This document shows positions 49,448-57,040 of a stretch of 64,000 nucleotides of DNA, one piece after another. How positions within the stretch are numbered: the first letter of the stretch is position 1; every line of letters starts with the position of its first letter. A model generated the notes under the pieces. It worked only from the letters and a program-made list of their open reading frames with translations. It searched no databases and had not been told where the DNA came from. The position numbers and the translations under genes are program-made. The stretch is from Pseudomonas schmalbachii (GTDB taxonomy: Bacteria; Pseudomonadota; Gammaproteobacteria; Pseudomonadales; Pseudomonadaceae): contig NZ_JAELYA010000007.1 of NCBI RefSeq assembly GCF_017589465.1, positions 248,001-312,000 on the forward strand, in the 5' to 3' direction.

Positions 49448-50551
49448 ATGAACGTAGTGTTCGAAGAACGCCCCAGCCTCCACGGCTTCCGCATCGGCGT
49501 CGCCACCCTGGACGCCGAGAAGAGCCTGAACGCCCTCAGCCTGCCGATGATCGAGGCGCTGGCCGAACGCCTTGGCGCCTGGGCGAAGGACCCGCAGATC
49601 GCCTGCGTAGTGCTGCGCGGCAACGGCGCCAAGGCCTTCTGCGCCGGCGGCGACGTGCGCAAGCTGGTCGATGCCTGCCGCGAGCATCCGGGCGAAGTCC
49701 CCGCCCTCGCCCGCCGCTTCTTCGCCGACGAATACCGCCTCGACTACGCCATCCACGCCTATCCGAAGCCGCTGATCTGCTGGGCCCACGGCTACGTGAT
49801 GGGCGGCGGCATGGGCCTGATGCAGGGCTCCGGCGTGCGCATCGTCACCCCGTCGAGCCGGCTGTCGATGCCGGAGATGAACATCGGCCTGTATCCGGAC
49901 GTCGGCGCCAGCTGGTTCCTCGCCCGCCTGCCCGGCAAGCTCGGCCTGTTCCTCGGCCTCACCACCACGCAGATGAACGCCCGCGACGCCCTCGACCTCG
50001 ACCTGGCCGACCGCTTCCTGCTCGATTCGCAGCAGGACGACCTGCTCGAAGGGCTGGTGCAACTGAACTGGCAGGAACAGGCCGACGTGCAACTGCACAG
50101 CCTGCTCAAGGCGCTGGAACACGAGGCCCGCGCCGAACTGCCGGAAGCCCAGTTGCTGCCACGCCGCGAACGCATCGATGCGCTGCTGGATTGCGCCAAC
50201 CTGGCCGATGCCTGGCAGGCACTGGTTGCCTGCGTCGACGACGCCGACCCGCTGATCGCCCGTGGCGCCTCGACCCTCAAAGCTGGCTGCCCGCTGACCG
50301 CGCATCTGGTCTGGGAGCAGATCCGTCGCGCCCGTCACCTGTCCACCGCCGAGGTATTCCGCATGGAATACGCGATGAGCCTGAACTGCTGCCGCCACCC
50401 AGAGTTCCCGGAAGGCGTGCGCGCCCGGCTGATCGACAAGGACAACAAGCCGAACTGGCACTGGCCGGACGTGACGGCCATTCCGGCGGCGGTGATCGAA
50501 GCGCATTTCGCGCCGACGTGGGAGGGAGAGCATCCGCTGGCGGATCTCTGA
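49448..50551 (+). CDS. 3-hydroxyisobutyryl-CoA hydrolase-type crotonase
   Basis: A 367-residue crotonase-superfamily hydrolase, longer than hydratases because of the C-terminal domain typical of HIBCH (about 260-367). Motifs are NGAKAFCAGGDVRKL, HGYVMGGGMGLMQGSG and SMPEMNIGLYPDVGASW. It releases free 3-hydroxyisobutyrate so that it can be oxidised by the next enzyme. A cluster of repeats follows its stop. Confidence 0.93.
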   Translation: MNVVFEERPSLHGFRIGVATLDAEKSLNALSLPMIEALAERLGAWAKDPQIACVVLRGNGAKAFCAGGDVRKLVDACREHPGEVPALARRFFADEYRLDYAIHAYPKPLICWAHGYVMGGGMGLMQGSGVRIVTPSSRLSMPEMNIGLYPDVGASWFLARLPGKLGLFLGLTTTQMNARDALDLDLADRFLLDSQQDDLLEGLVQLNWQEQADVQLHSLLKALEHEARAELPEAQLLPRRERIDALLDCANLADAWQALVACVDDADPLIARGASTLKAGCPLTAHLVWEQIRRARHLSTAEVFRMEYAMSLNCCRHPEFPEGVRARLIDKDNKPNWHWPDVTAIPAAVIEAHFAPTWEGEHPLADL

Positions 50552-50572
50552 TCCGCCTGAGCGAACGTCGAC

Positions 50573-50691
50573 GGTGGAAAGGCGGGGCGGCCATCCGCTT
50601 CGCCGTTTTCCACCCTACGATCCGCCGGTGTAGGGCGGGTGCAACCCGCCAATACGCAAACAACCGCAATGGCGGGTTTCACCCGCCCTAC
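50573..50691. repeat. Two interspersed palindromic repeats after HIBCH gene
   Basis: The first is an imperfect hairpin from GGTGGAAAGGCGG to CGTTTTCCACCCTAC (50573-50618). The second runs from GTAGGGCGGGTGCAACCCGCC to GGCGGGTTTCACCCGCCCTAC (50630-50691). Together they fill most of the 214-base gap before the next gene. Confidence 0.88.
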
Positions 50692-50765
50692 GACATACCA
50701 GCGGGCCATGCCCCTCGTCCTCCGGCCAGCTATCTACACTTCTCCTACCTGACAGGAGAACGAAG

Positions 50766-51650
50766 ATGAAACAGATCGCCTTCCTCGGACTCGGCCACAT
50801 GGGCGCGCCCATGGCCGCCAACCTGCTCAAGGCCGGCTACCTGCTGCGCGTGTTCGATCTGGTGCAGAGCGCCATCGACACCGCCGTCGCCCAGGGCGCC
50901 AGCGCCGCCCGGAGTGCCCGCGACGCGGTGCAGGGCGCCGACGTGGTGATCAGCATGCTGCCAGCCAGCCACCATGTGGAAAGCCTCTACCTCGGCGACG
51001 AAGGCCTGCTGGCGCACATCGCTCCCGGCACCCTGGTGCTGGAGTGCTCGACCATCGCCCCGGTGTCGGCGCGCAAGGTCCACCATGACGCCGCCGAACG
51101 CGGCATCGAGATGCTCGACGCGCCGGTTTCAGGCGGCACGGCAGGCGCGGCGGCCGGCACCCTGACCTTCATGGTCGGCGGCGACGAAGCGGTGCTGGAA
51201 AAGGCCCGGCCGGTGTTCGAAGCCATGGGCCGCAATATCTTCCATGCCGGCGGCGACGGCGCCGGGCAGGTCGCCAAGGTGTGCAACAACCAGTTGCTCG
51301 CCGTCCTGATGATCGGCACCGCCGAATCCCTCGCGTTGGGCGTCGCCAACGGACTCGACCCGAAGGTGCTGTCGGAGATCATGCGCCGTAGCTCCGGCGG
51401 CAACTGGGCGCTGGAGGTCTACAACCCGTGGCCCGGCGTGATGGAAAACGCCCCCGCCTCGCGCGAATACGAGGGCGGCTTCATGTCCGCGCTGATGGCC
51501 AAGGACCTCGGCCTGGCCCAGGAAACCGCGCAGGTCAGCGGCAACAGCACGCCGATGGGCAGCCTAGCGCTCAGCCTGTACCGCATGCTGCTCAAGCAGG
51601 GCTTCGCGGAGAAGGACTTCTCCTCGGTGCAGAAGCTCTTCAACTCCTAA
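50766..51650 (+). CDS. 3-hydroxyisobutyrate dehydrogenase
   Basis: A 294-residue NAD-dependent beta-hydroxyacid dehydrogenase giving methylmalonate semialdehyde. It has dinucleotide motif FLGLGHMGAPMAANLLKAG, substrate loop DAPVSGGTAGAAAGTLTFMV and the catalytic lysine in GAGQVAKVCNNQLLA. With the four upstream genes it completes the valine/isobutyrate route to propionyl-CoA. Confidence 0.95.
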   Translation: MKQIAFLGLGHMGAPMAANLLKAGYLLRVFDLVQSAIDTAVAQGASAARSARDAVQGADVVISMLPASHHVESLYLGDEGLLAHIAPGTLVLECSTIAPVSARKVHHDAAERGIEMLDAPVSGGTAGAAAGTLTFMVGGDEAVLEKARPVFEAMGRNIFHAGGDGAGQVAKVCNNQLLAVLMIGTAESLALGVANGLDPKVLSEIMRRSSGGNWALEVYNPWPGVMENAPASREYEGGFMSALMAKDLGLAQETAQVSGNSTPMGSLALSLYRMLLKQGFAEKDFSSVQKLFNS

Positions 51651-51651
51651 C

Positions 51652-51794
51652 GTAGGTTGGCGCTGAGCCTGCGAAGCCCAACATCGCACGGTGTTGGGCT
51701 TCGCATTGTTGGGCTTCACTGCGTTCAGCGCCAACCTACGAAGGCTGCTCCGCGTTGGCATCGTTGGGCTTCGCTGCGCTCAGCGCCAACCTAC
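51652..51794. repeat. Interspersed palindromic repeats, one and a half copies
   Basis: A complete GTAGGTTGGCGCTGAGC to TTCAGCGCCAACCTAC unit (51652-51739) and a right-half unit ending CTCAGCGCCAACCTAC at 51794. The block begins one base after one gene's stop and ends one base before the stop of the gene on the other strand. Confidence 0.9.
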
Positions 51795-51795
51795 A

Positions 51796-51999
51796 TCAAC
51801 GCCAGCGGTAGTTGCGGCCACGATCCCAGTCCCGGTCGCGATCCCGCTTGTAGTAACCCGGCGGCGGCGCCGAACGATGATAGTGCTGCCCACCGCGCCA
51901 GCCGCGATCGCGGTCTCTGTCGCGGTAGTGATCGTGCTCGTGGACCACGCAGCCGGTCAGGGGAAGGAACAGCAGTATTGCAGCGAGTATGCGACGCAT
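51796..51999 (-). CDS. Small RD-rich lipoprotein
   Basis: A 67-residue protein with a lipoprotein signal ending LTGC (Cys17), then a mature part dominated by Arg-Asp and His: HEHDHYRDRDRDRGWRGG, a Pro/Tyr linker and RDRDRDWDRGRNYRWR. AGGAGG lies four bases before the ATG, so translation is well supported. The alternating charge suggests an extended envelope protein with possible metal (His) or polymer binding. No known domain; function unknown. Confidence 0.82.
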   Translation of the reverse strand: MRRILAAILLFLPLTGCVVHEHDHYRDRDRDRGWRGGQHYHRSAPPPGYYKRDRDRDWDRGRNYRWR

Positions 52000-52172
52000 G
52001 GCGCCTCCTGGGTCCGGCTGCCGTGCGGGAGTGCAGGGCTATGGCTTGTCGGACTCACAGGATCAGACCCGGGCGTCTCCAGCGGGTGCCGCACCCCAAG
52101 GTAAATCCTTTGTAAATCATCAATTTACATAATCGAGACGGAACTTCCCGGGCGTTTCGGCGTATCCGCCCG

Positions 52173-52223
52173 CGCACCGGGATGCGGCAGGGACGCATCA
52201 TTTGAGGGCATGCACAGCCCTCA
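52173..52223. promoter_or_regulatory. Possible activator sites upstream of the guanidine operon
   Basis: A perfect dyad TGAGGGC-N7-GCCCTCA lies at 52203-52223, about 55-75 bases before the sigma-54 -24 element. An NtrC-like partial palindrome CGCACC-N5-GCGGCA is at 52173-52189. Both are at enhancer distance. Confidence 0.45.
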
Positions 52224-52274
52224 TCCGCAGCCGCAAGAAACCACGAACCGCTCTGGAACGGGCATTACGGAGAA

Positions 52275-52291
52275 TTGGCACGCCGCTCGCT
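52275..52291 (+). promoter_or_regulatory. Sigma-54 (RpoN) promoter of the guanidine operon
   Basis: TTGGCACG-CCGC-TCGCT has the invariant GG (52277-52278) and GC (52289-52290) separated by exactly ten bases, against the consensus YTGGCACG-N4-TTGCW (one mismatch). Transcription would start near 52302, giving a roughly 210-base leader that contains the riboswitch. Confidence 0.78.
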
Positions 52292-52360
52292 AAGTGATTG
52301 GCGTGCAGGAGCCGCCCCGGTCCGCCGGGTCCAAAGCGGCACCACGACAGAACGAAAAAT

Positions 52361-52466
52361 GGATGGCTAGGGTTCCGGCTCGCGTGGCGAGTGACTGGTC
52401 CGAGAGCTATCGACCTCCAGCGAGGTTACACGGCGGGACAAAAGCCCGGGAGACGAGAGCGCCATG
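52361..52466 (+). ncRNA. Guanidine-I (ykkC) riboswitch
   Basis: The leader contains the conserved ykkC-class blocks in order: GGCTAGGGTTCCGG (52365-52378), CTGGTCCGAGAG (52395-52406), ACACGGCGGGACAAAAGCCC (52428-52447) and GGGAGA. A P1 stem ATGGC (52363-52367) with GCCAT (52461-52465) closes it. No terminator-type U-run follows. GGAG-ATT-CTCC at 52501-52511 could sequester the ribosome site of the next gene, so translational control is the simplest idea. The aptamer class is known to bind guanidinium. Confidence 0.92.
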
Positions 52467-52512
52467 CGCCGCCGACTCCTGCCCGCCCGACAATCGAACT
52501 GGAGATTCTCCC

Positions 52513-53577
52513 ATGCGCAAGTCCCGCCTGACCGCCCTGCTGGCCGCCGGCCTCGCCGCTCTCAGCCTCTCCGCCGGCGCCGCGCCGAAGAAGAACTTCG
52601 ACCTCTGCTGGACCATCTACGCCGGCTGGATGCCGTGGGAATACGCCGCCAGCCACGGCATCGTCGACAAGTGGGCGAAGAAGTACGGCATCGAGATCAA
52701 GGTCACCCAGCTCAACGACTACATCGAGTCGATCAACCAGTACACCGCCGGCCAGTTCGACGGCTGCGCCATGACCAACATGGATGCCCTGACCATCCCC
52801 GCCGCCGGTGGCGTGGATTCCACCGCGCTGATCATCGGCGACTTCTCCAACGGTAACGACGGCCTGGTGATCAAGGGCGAAGGCAAGACCCTCGCCGACC
52901 TCAAGGGCATGCCGATCAACCTGGTCGAGCTATCCGTCTCCCACTACTTCCTCGCCCGCGCCCTGGAAAAGGCCGGCATGAGCGAGAAGGACGTGAAGGT
53001 GGTGAACACCTCCGACGCCGACGTCGCCGCCGCCTACGACACCAATGACGTGCAGGCCGTCGCCACCTGGAACCCGATGCTCGCGGAAATCACCGCCAAG
53101 CCCGGTGCCACCCAGGTGTTCGACTCCAGCCAGATCCCCGGCGAGATCATGGACATGATGGTGGTGAACTCGCAGACCCTGAAGGACAACCCGGCCCTCG
53201 GCAAGGCGCTGACCGGTGCCTGGTTCGAAACCCTGGCGCTGATGAGCGGCGACAGCGCCGAAGGCAAGGCTGCGCTGGAACACATGGCCAAGACCTCCGG
53301 CACCGACCTCGCCGGCTACCAGGCGCAACTGGCCACCACCAAGCTGTTCTACACGCCGCAGGAAGCACTGGCCTTCGCCACCGATCCGCAACTGCCGAAG
53401 ATGATGGAGATGGTCGCGCAGTTCTCCTTCGAACACGGCCTGCTCGGCGAAGGTGCACAGGATGCCGGCGCGGTCGGCATGAGCTTCGCCAACGGCCTCG
53501 CCAGCGGCGACCAGGGCAACCTCAAGCTGCGCTTCGATCCGACCTACGTGCAGATGGCGGCCGAAGGGAAGCTGTAA
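52513..53577 (+). CDS. ABC transporter periplasmic binding protein (guanidine/urea-type cluster)
   Basis: A 354-residue NitT/TauT-family (SsuA/NMT1-like) binding protein with a signal peptide (1 to about 23, ...LSAGA), and FDLCWTIYAGWMPWEYAASH at the ligand-site start. It is the first gene after the riboswitch; ATG 52513 follows GGAGA. Homologues with urea-carboxylase gene clusters are often labelled urea transport proteins. The riboswitch argues for guanidine or a guanidine-derived compound as substrate, which is inference. Confidence 0.88.
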   Translation: MRKSRLTALLAAGLAALSLSAGAAPKKNFDLCWTIYAGWMPWEYAASHGIVDKWAKKYGIEIKVTQLNDYIESINQYTAGQFDGCAMTNMDALTIPAAGGVDSTALIIGDFSNGNDGLVIKGEGKTLADLKGMPINLVELSVSHYFLARALEKAGMSEKDVKVVNTSDADVAAAYDTNDVQAVATWNPMLAEITAKPGATQVFDSSQIPGEIMDMMVVNSQTLKDNPALGKALTGAWFETLALMSGDSAEGKAALEHMAKTSGTDLAGYQAQLATTKLFYTPQEALAFATDPQLPKMMEMVAQFSFEHGLLGEGAQDAGAVGMSFANGLASGDQGNLKLRFDPTYVQMAAEGKL

Positions 53578-53583
53578 CCGACC

Positions 53584-53636
53584 GTAGGGCGGGTGCAACC
53601 CGCCACGTGCCCCAAGGCGGGTTTCACCCGCCCTAC
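53584..53636. repeat. Interspersed palindromic repeat (GTAGGGCGGG type)
   Basis: GTAGGGCGGGTGCAACCCGCC and GGCGGGTTTCACCCGCCCTAC arms around an 11-base spacer, seven bases after the binding-protein stop. Confidence 0.9.
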
Positions 53637-53654
53637 GACTTTGACCGGCTTTTC

Positions 53655-53742
53655 GTAGGAGCCAGCTTGCTGGCGATCACCGACCCCACCGGCCACGCCG
53701 ATGCCGAATGAACCCGCGGATCGCCAGCAAGCTGGCTCCTAC
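53655..53742. repeat. Inverted repeat with perfect 24-bp arms (GTAGGAGCCAGC type)
   Basis: The left arm (53655-53678) starts GTAGGAGCCAGCTTGCTGG and the right arm (53719-53742) is its exact complement ending GCTGGCTCCTAC, with a 40-base loop. In mRNA it would be a very stable hairpin ending only 12 bases before the permease ATG. Confidence 0.93.
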
Positions 53743-53754
53743 AAGGTAAGGACT

Positions 53755-54570
53755 ATGCGCCTGATCAACCGCAACCCCGACCGCAGCAGCCGCCTGTTCC
53801 TCGTGCTGCTGCCCTTCGCCCTGCTGCTGTTCGCCTACTTCAGCGGCTCGGCCAGCCGGCTGGCGGAGAACCCCAACGACAAGCTGCTGCCCAGCGCCGT
53901 GCAGATGGCCGATGCGGTGAACCGCCTGGCCTTCAGCGAAGACAAGCGCAGCGGCGACGTGCTGTTCTGGAAGGACAGCGCCTCCAGCCTGACCCGCCTG
54001 GGCCTCGGCCTCGGCATAGCCGCCCTGCTCGGCCTGGTGCTGGGCATCGCCGCGGGCAGCGTGCCGCTGTTCGGCGCGCCGCTGTCGCCGCTGCTGGCGG
54101 TGCTGTCGATGATTCCGCCGCTGGCGATCCTGCCGATCCTGTTCATCGTGTTCGGTCTTGGCGAGCTGTCCAAGGTGGTGCTGATCGTCATCGGCATCAC
54201 GCCCTGCATCGCCCGCGACATCGAGCAGCGCGCCCGGGAAATCCCCCGCGAGCTGCTGATCAAGGCACAGACCCTCGGCGCCAACACCTGGACGCTGATC
54301 CTCCGCGTGGTGCTGCCGCAACTGCTGCCGCGCCTGCTGATCTCGCTGCGACTGATGCTCGGCTCGGCCTGGCTCTACCTGATCGCCGCCGAGGCCATCG
54401 CCTCCACCAACGGCCTCGGCTACCGCATCTTCCTCGTGCGCCGCTACCTGGCGATGGACGTGATCCTCCCCTACGTGGTGTGGATCACCCTGCTCGCCTG
54501 GCTGCTCGACTACGGCCTGCGCCTGCTCACCCGCAAGGCGTTCCCCTGGTACGAAGGAGGCAAGGCATGA
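53755..54570 (+). CDS. ABC transporter permease
   Basis: A 271-residue BPD-type permease with six hydrophobic helices. The EAA-like loop that contacts the ATPase is REIPRELLIKAQTLGANTW near residues 160-178. ATG 53755 is chosen because upstream in-frame residues come from the repeat element. The stop overlaps the ATPase start (ATGA). Confidence 0.9.
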   Translation: MRLINRNPDRSSRLFLVLLPFALLLFAYFSGSASRLAENPNDKLLPSAVQMADAVNRLAFSEDKRSGDVLFWKDSASSLTRLGLGLGIAALLGLVLGIAAGSVPLFGAPLSPLLAVLSMIPPLAILPILFIVFGLGELSKVVLIVIGITPCIARDIEQRAREIPRELLIKAQTLGANTWTLILRVVLPQLLPRLLISLRLMLGSAWLYLIAAEAIASTNGLGYRIFLVRRYLAMDVILPYVVWITLLAWLLDYGLRLLTRKAFPWYEGGKA

Positions 54571-55367
54571 GCTTCATCGACGTGAAGAATGTCTGGCAGC
54601 AATACGACGACAACGTGATTCTCGAACGCCTGAATCTGCAAGTTGAGGAAGGCGAGTTCTGCACCCTGGTCGGCGCCTCCGGCTGCGGCAAGTCCACCTT
54701 CCTGCGCATGCTGCTGGGACAGGAACGTCCGAGCCGCGGCGAAATCCTCCTCGACGGCCAGCCGCTGCCCGGCGAACCGGACCCGAGCCGGGGCGTGGTA
54801 TTCCAGCGCTACTCGGTGTTCCCGCACCTGTCGGTGCTGGACAACGTCGCCCTCGGCCTGGAACTGCCGCGCTCGACGCTGCTCGGCCGGCTGTTCGGCA
54901 CAGCCAAGCGCGAGGCCCGCGAGCAGGCTGCCGAGCTGCTGAACAAGGTCGGCCTCGGCCATGCGCTCGATCGCTATCCGTCAGCGCTCTCCGGCGGCAT
55001 GCAGCAGCGCCTCGCCATCGCCCAGGCACTGGTGATGAAACCCCGTGTGCTGCTGCTCGACGAGCCCTTCGGCGCCCTCGATCCGGGCATCCGCAAGGAC
55101 ATGCACGAACTGCTGCTGGCCCTGTGGCGGGAAACCCGCCTCACCGTATTCATGGTCACCCACGACCTCTCCGAAGGCTTCAGCCTGGGCACCCGCCTGC
55201 TGGTCTTCGACAAGGTCCGCCACGACCCGCACGCGCCGAACGCCTACGGCGCGCGCATCACCTACGACATCCCGCTGAACGCCGACCGCCTGGCCGCCCG
55301 CGCCGCCTTCGAAGCGCTGCCGCAACGCATCGTCAGTCCGCCGCCGGTGCTCACGCCCGCCTATTGA
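54567..55367 (+). CDS. ABC transporter ATP-binding protein
   Basis: A 266-residue ATPase of the nitrate/sulfonate/taurine class, with Walker A GASGCGKST, Q-loop VVFQRYSVFP, signature LSGGMQQRLAIAQAL, Walker B RVLLLDEPFG and H-loop VTHDLSEGF. The start shares bases with the permease stop, with GAAGGAGG upstream. It energises uptake by the two preceding proteins. Confidence 0.94.
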   Translation: MSFIDVKNVWQQYDDNVILERLNLQVEEGEFCTLVGASGCGKSTFLRMLLGQERPSRGEILLDGQPLPGEPDPSRGVVFQRYSVFPHLSVLDNVALGLELPRSTLLGRLFGTAKREAREQAAELLNKVGLGHALDRYPSALSGGMQQRLAIAQALVMKPRVLLLDEPFGALDPGIRKDMHELLLALWRETRLTVFMVTHDLSEGFSLGTRLLVFDKVRHDPHAPNAYGARITYDIPLNADRLAARAAFEALPQRIVSPPPVLTPAY

Positions 55368-55379
55368 AAGGAGATCGAC

Positions 55380-56108
55380 ATGACTGCCTCCCTTGCCCTG
55401 CGCCCAACGCTCTACGAGGAAACCGTCCCCGGCGGCGGCCACACCTCCTTCGTCCTCAAGCGCGGCCAGCTGCTGCGCCTGACCGACATCGAGGGCGGCG
55501 GCAACGCCAGCGTCCTGCTGTTCAACGCCGCCGAGAAGAGCGAGCGCCTGAACCTGCCGGACAGCCTGAAATGCCAGCACACCGCCAAGCTCACCAGCGG
55601 CCACTGCCTGTACTCCGACATGGGCCGCGTGCTGGCCGCCATCACCGCCGACACCTGCGGCTGGCACGACAGCTTCGGCGGCGTGCTGAACGCCGAAGAG
55701 GTGCTGGAGAAGTACGGCCAGGGCCGCTACCAGGAACTGCGCAACGGCTACTTCCGCAACGGCGTGGACAACCTGCTGGTGGAAATGGGCAAGTGGGACA
55801 TGCGCCTGCAGGACCTGCTGATGTGCCTGAACCTGTTCAGCCGCGTGGACGTGGACAACGACGGCTGCTTCCACTTCGCCCCGGGTAATTCCAAGGCTGG
55901 CGACTACGTCGAACTGTACGCACCGATGGACGCCCTGGTGGTGCTCACCGCCCTGCAGCACCCGCTGGACCCGAACCCGCAGTACGCGCCGAAGCCCATC
56001 GGCCTGTCCTGGCACAAGGTCGACAGCGACGGCATCAGCGTGCTCTGCCGCACCTCGCGCCCGGAGAACGGCCGCGGCTTCCACAACACCGAACGCCTGT
56101 ACGTCTGA
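55380..56108 (+). CDS. DUF1989 protein, carboxyguanidine deiminase subunit (urea carboxylase-associated protein 1)
   Basis: A 242-residue DUF1989 protein with [39 protein letters not shown] and a C-terminal [20 protein letters not shown]. Urea-carboxylase-associated proteins were shown in other bacteria to be the two subunits of carboxyguanidine deiminase (CgdAB), which turns carboxyguanidine into allophanate and ammonia. That role fits the riboswitch-controlled operon. The cysteine/histidine pairs (TCGWHD here, TCGRHD in the partner) are probable metal or catalytic sites. Confidence 0.87.
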   Translation: MTASLALRPTLYEETVPGGGHTSFVLKRGQLLRLTDIEGGGNASVLLFNAAEKSERLNLPDSLKCQHTAKLTSGHCLYSDMGRVLAAITADTCGWHDSFGGVLNAEEVLEKYGQGRYQELRNGYFRNGVDNLLVEMGKWDMRLQDLLMCLNLFSRVDVDNDGCFHFAPGNSKAGDYVELYAPMDALVVLTALQHPLDPNPQYAPKPIGLSWHKVDSDGISVLCRTSRPENGRGFHNTERLYV

Positions 56109-56118
56109 GGAGCGCGAG

Positions 56119-56754
56119 ATGACCATCGTCCACAGCGAAAAACACCCCGAAGCCGCCGTCTCGCGTACCTTCATCCCGGCCGGCGAACCGAGCCTTACCG
56201 AACTCAAGGCCGGCCAGACCCTGCGCATCCTCGACCTGGAAGGCAACCAGGCCGTCGACACCCTGTTCTACAGCGCCGCCAACCCGCGCGAGCGCTACGA
56301 CGTGCAGCGCACCCTGCGCAAACAGGGCCGCGTCTACCTGAGCACCGGCAGCGTGCTGTATTCCAACCTCGGCAACCCGATGCTGAGCATCGTCGCCGAC
56401 ACCTGCGGCCGCCACGACACCCTCGGCGGCGCCTGCGCCCAGGAAAGCAACACCGTGCGCTACGCGCTGGACAAGCGCTACATGCACAGCTGCCGCGACA
56501 ACTTCCTGCGCGCCTGCCTGCACGACGGCCGCCTGAGCAAGGCGGATATCGGCCACAACATCAACTTCTTCATGAACGTGCCGGTCACCGCCGAAGGCGG
56601 GCTGACCTTCGAGGACGGCATCTCCGGCGCCGGCAAGTACGTCGAACTGGTCGCGCACATGGACGTCATCGTGCTGATCTCCAACTGCCCGCAGCTGAAC
56701 AACCCATGCAACGCCTACAACCCGACCCCTGCGGAGCTTCTGGTATGGAATTGA
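56119..56754 (+). CDS. DUF1989 protein, carboxyguanidine deiminase subunit (urea carboxylase-associated protein 2)
   Basis: A 211-residue partner of the preceding protein, ten bases downstream. It shares the DUF1989 plan: [37 protein letters not shown] and [20 protein letters not shown]. The two probably form a heteromer, as for CgdA and CgdB; I cannot assign which letter belongs to which chain from sequence alone. Two repeats separate it from the carboxylase gene. Confidence 0.87.
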   Translation: MTIVHSEKHPEAAVSRTFIPAGEPSLTELKAGQTLRILDLEGNQAVDTLFYSAANPRERYDVQRTLRKQGRVYLSTGSVLYSNLGNPMLSIVADTCGRHDTLGGACAQESNTVRYALDKRYMHSCRDNFLRACLHDGRLSKADIGHNINFFMNVPVTAEGGLTFEDGISGAGKYVELVAHMDVIVLISNCPQLNNPCNAYNPTPAELLVWN

Positions 56755-56759
56755 GACCC

Positions 56760-56818
56760 GTAGGGCGGGTGCAACCCGCCAATCATGCGAGCCCGGTGGC
56801 GGGTTGCACCCGCCCTAC
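56760..56818. repeat. Interspersed palindromic repeat (GTAGGGCGGG type)
   Basis: Arms GTAGGGCGGGTGCAACCCGCC / GGCGGGTTGCACCCGCCCTAC are fully complementary, six bases after a stop codon. Confidence 0.92.
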
Positions 56819-56870
56819 GACGTTCCGCCAATGGCTCTTCCTGATCTGCCAGAGCCGATCGGGGCAATGC

Positions 56871-56952
56871 GTAGGTTGGCGCTGAGCGCAGCGAAGCCCA
56901 ACGGTGCCACGCCGGACAGATGTTGGGCTTCGCAAGCTCAGCGCCAACCTAC
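56871..56952. repeat. Interspersed palindromic repeat (GTAGGTTGGC type)
   Basis: GTAGGTTGGCGCTGAGC to GCTCAGCGCCAACCTAC with inner GCGAAGCCCAAC / GTTGGGCTTCGC, within the 286-base gap before the carboxylase gene. Confidence 0.92.
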
Positions 56953-57040
56953 GAAGCGCCGGACACGATTTCCTCCACGGACGACCGTGGTGCAGACCGA
57001 ATAGCGGCGGGACGGCCCGCCACTGCATGGGGCAATCTCC

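Noticed and set aside
52361..52512. Transcription-terminator expression platform for the riboswitch
   Set aside because: I found no stem followed by a U-run before the first ATG, so translational control or another mechanism is more likely.
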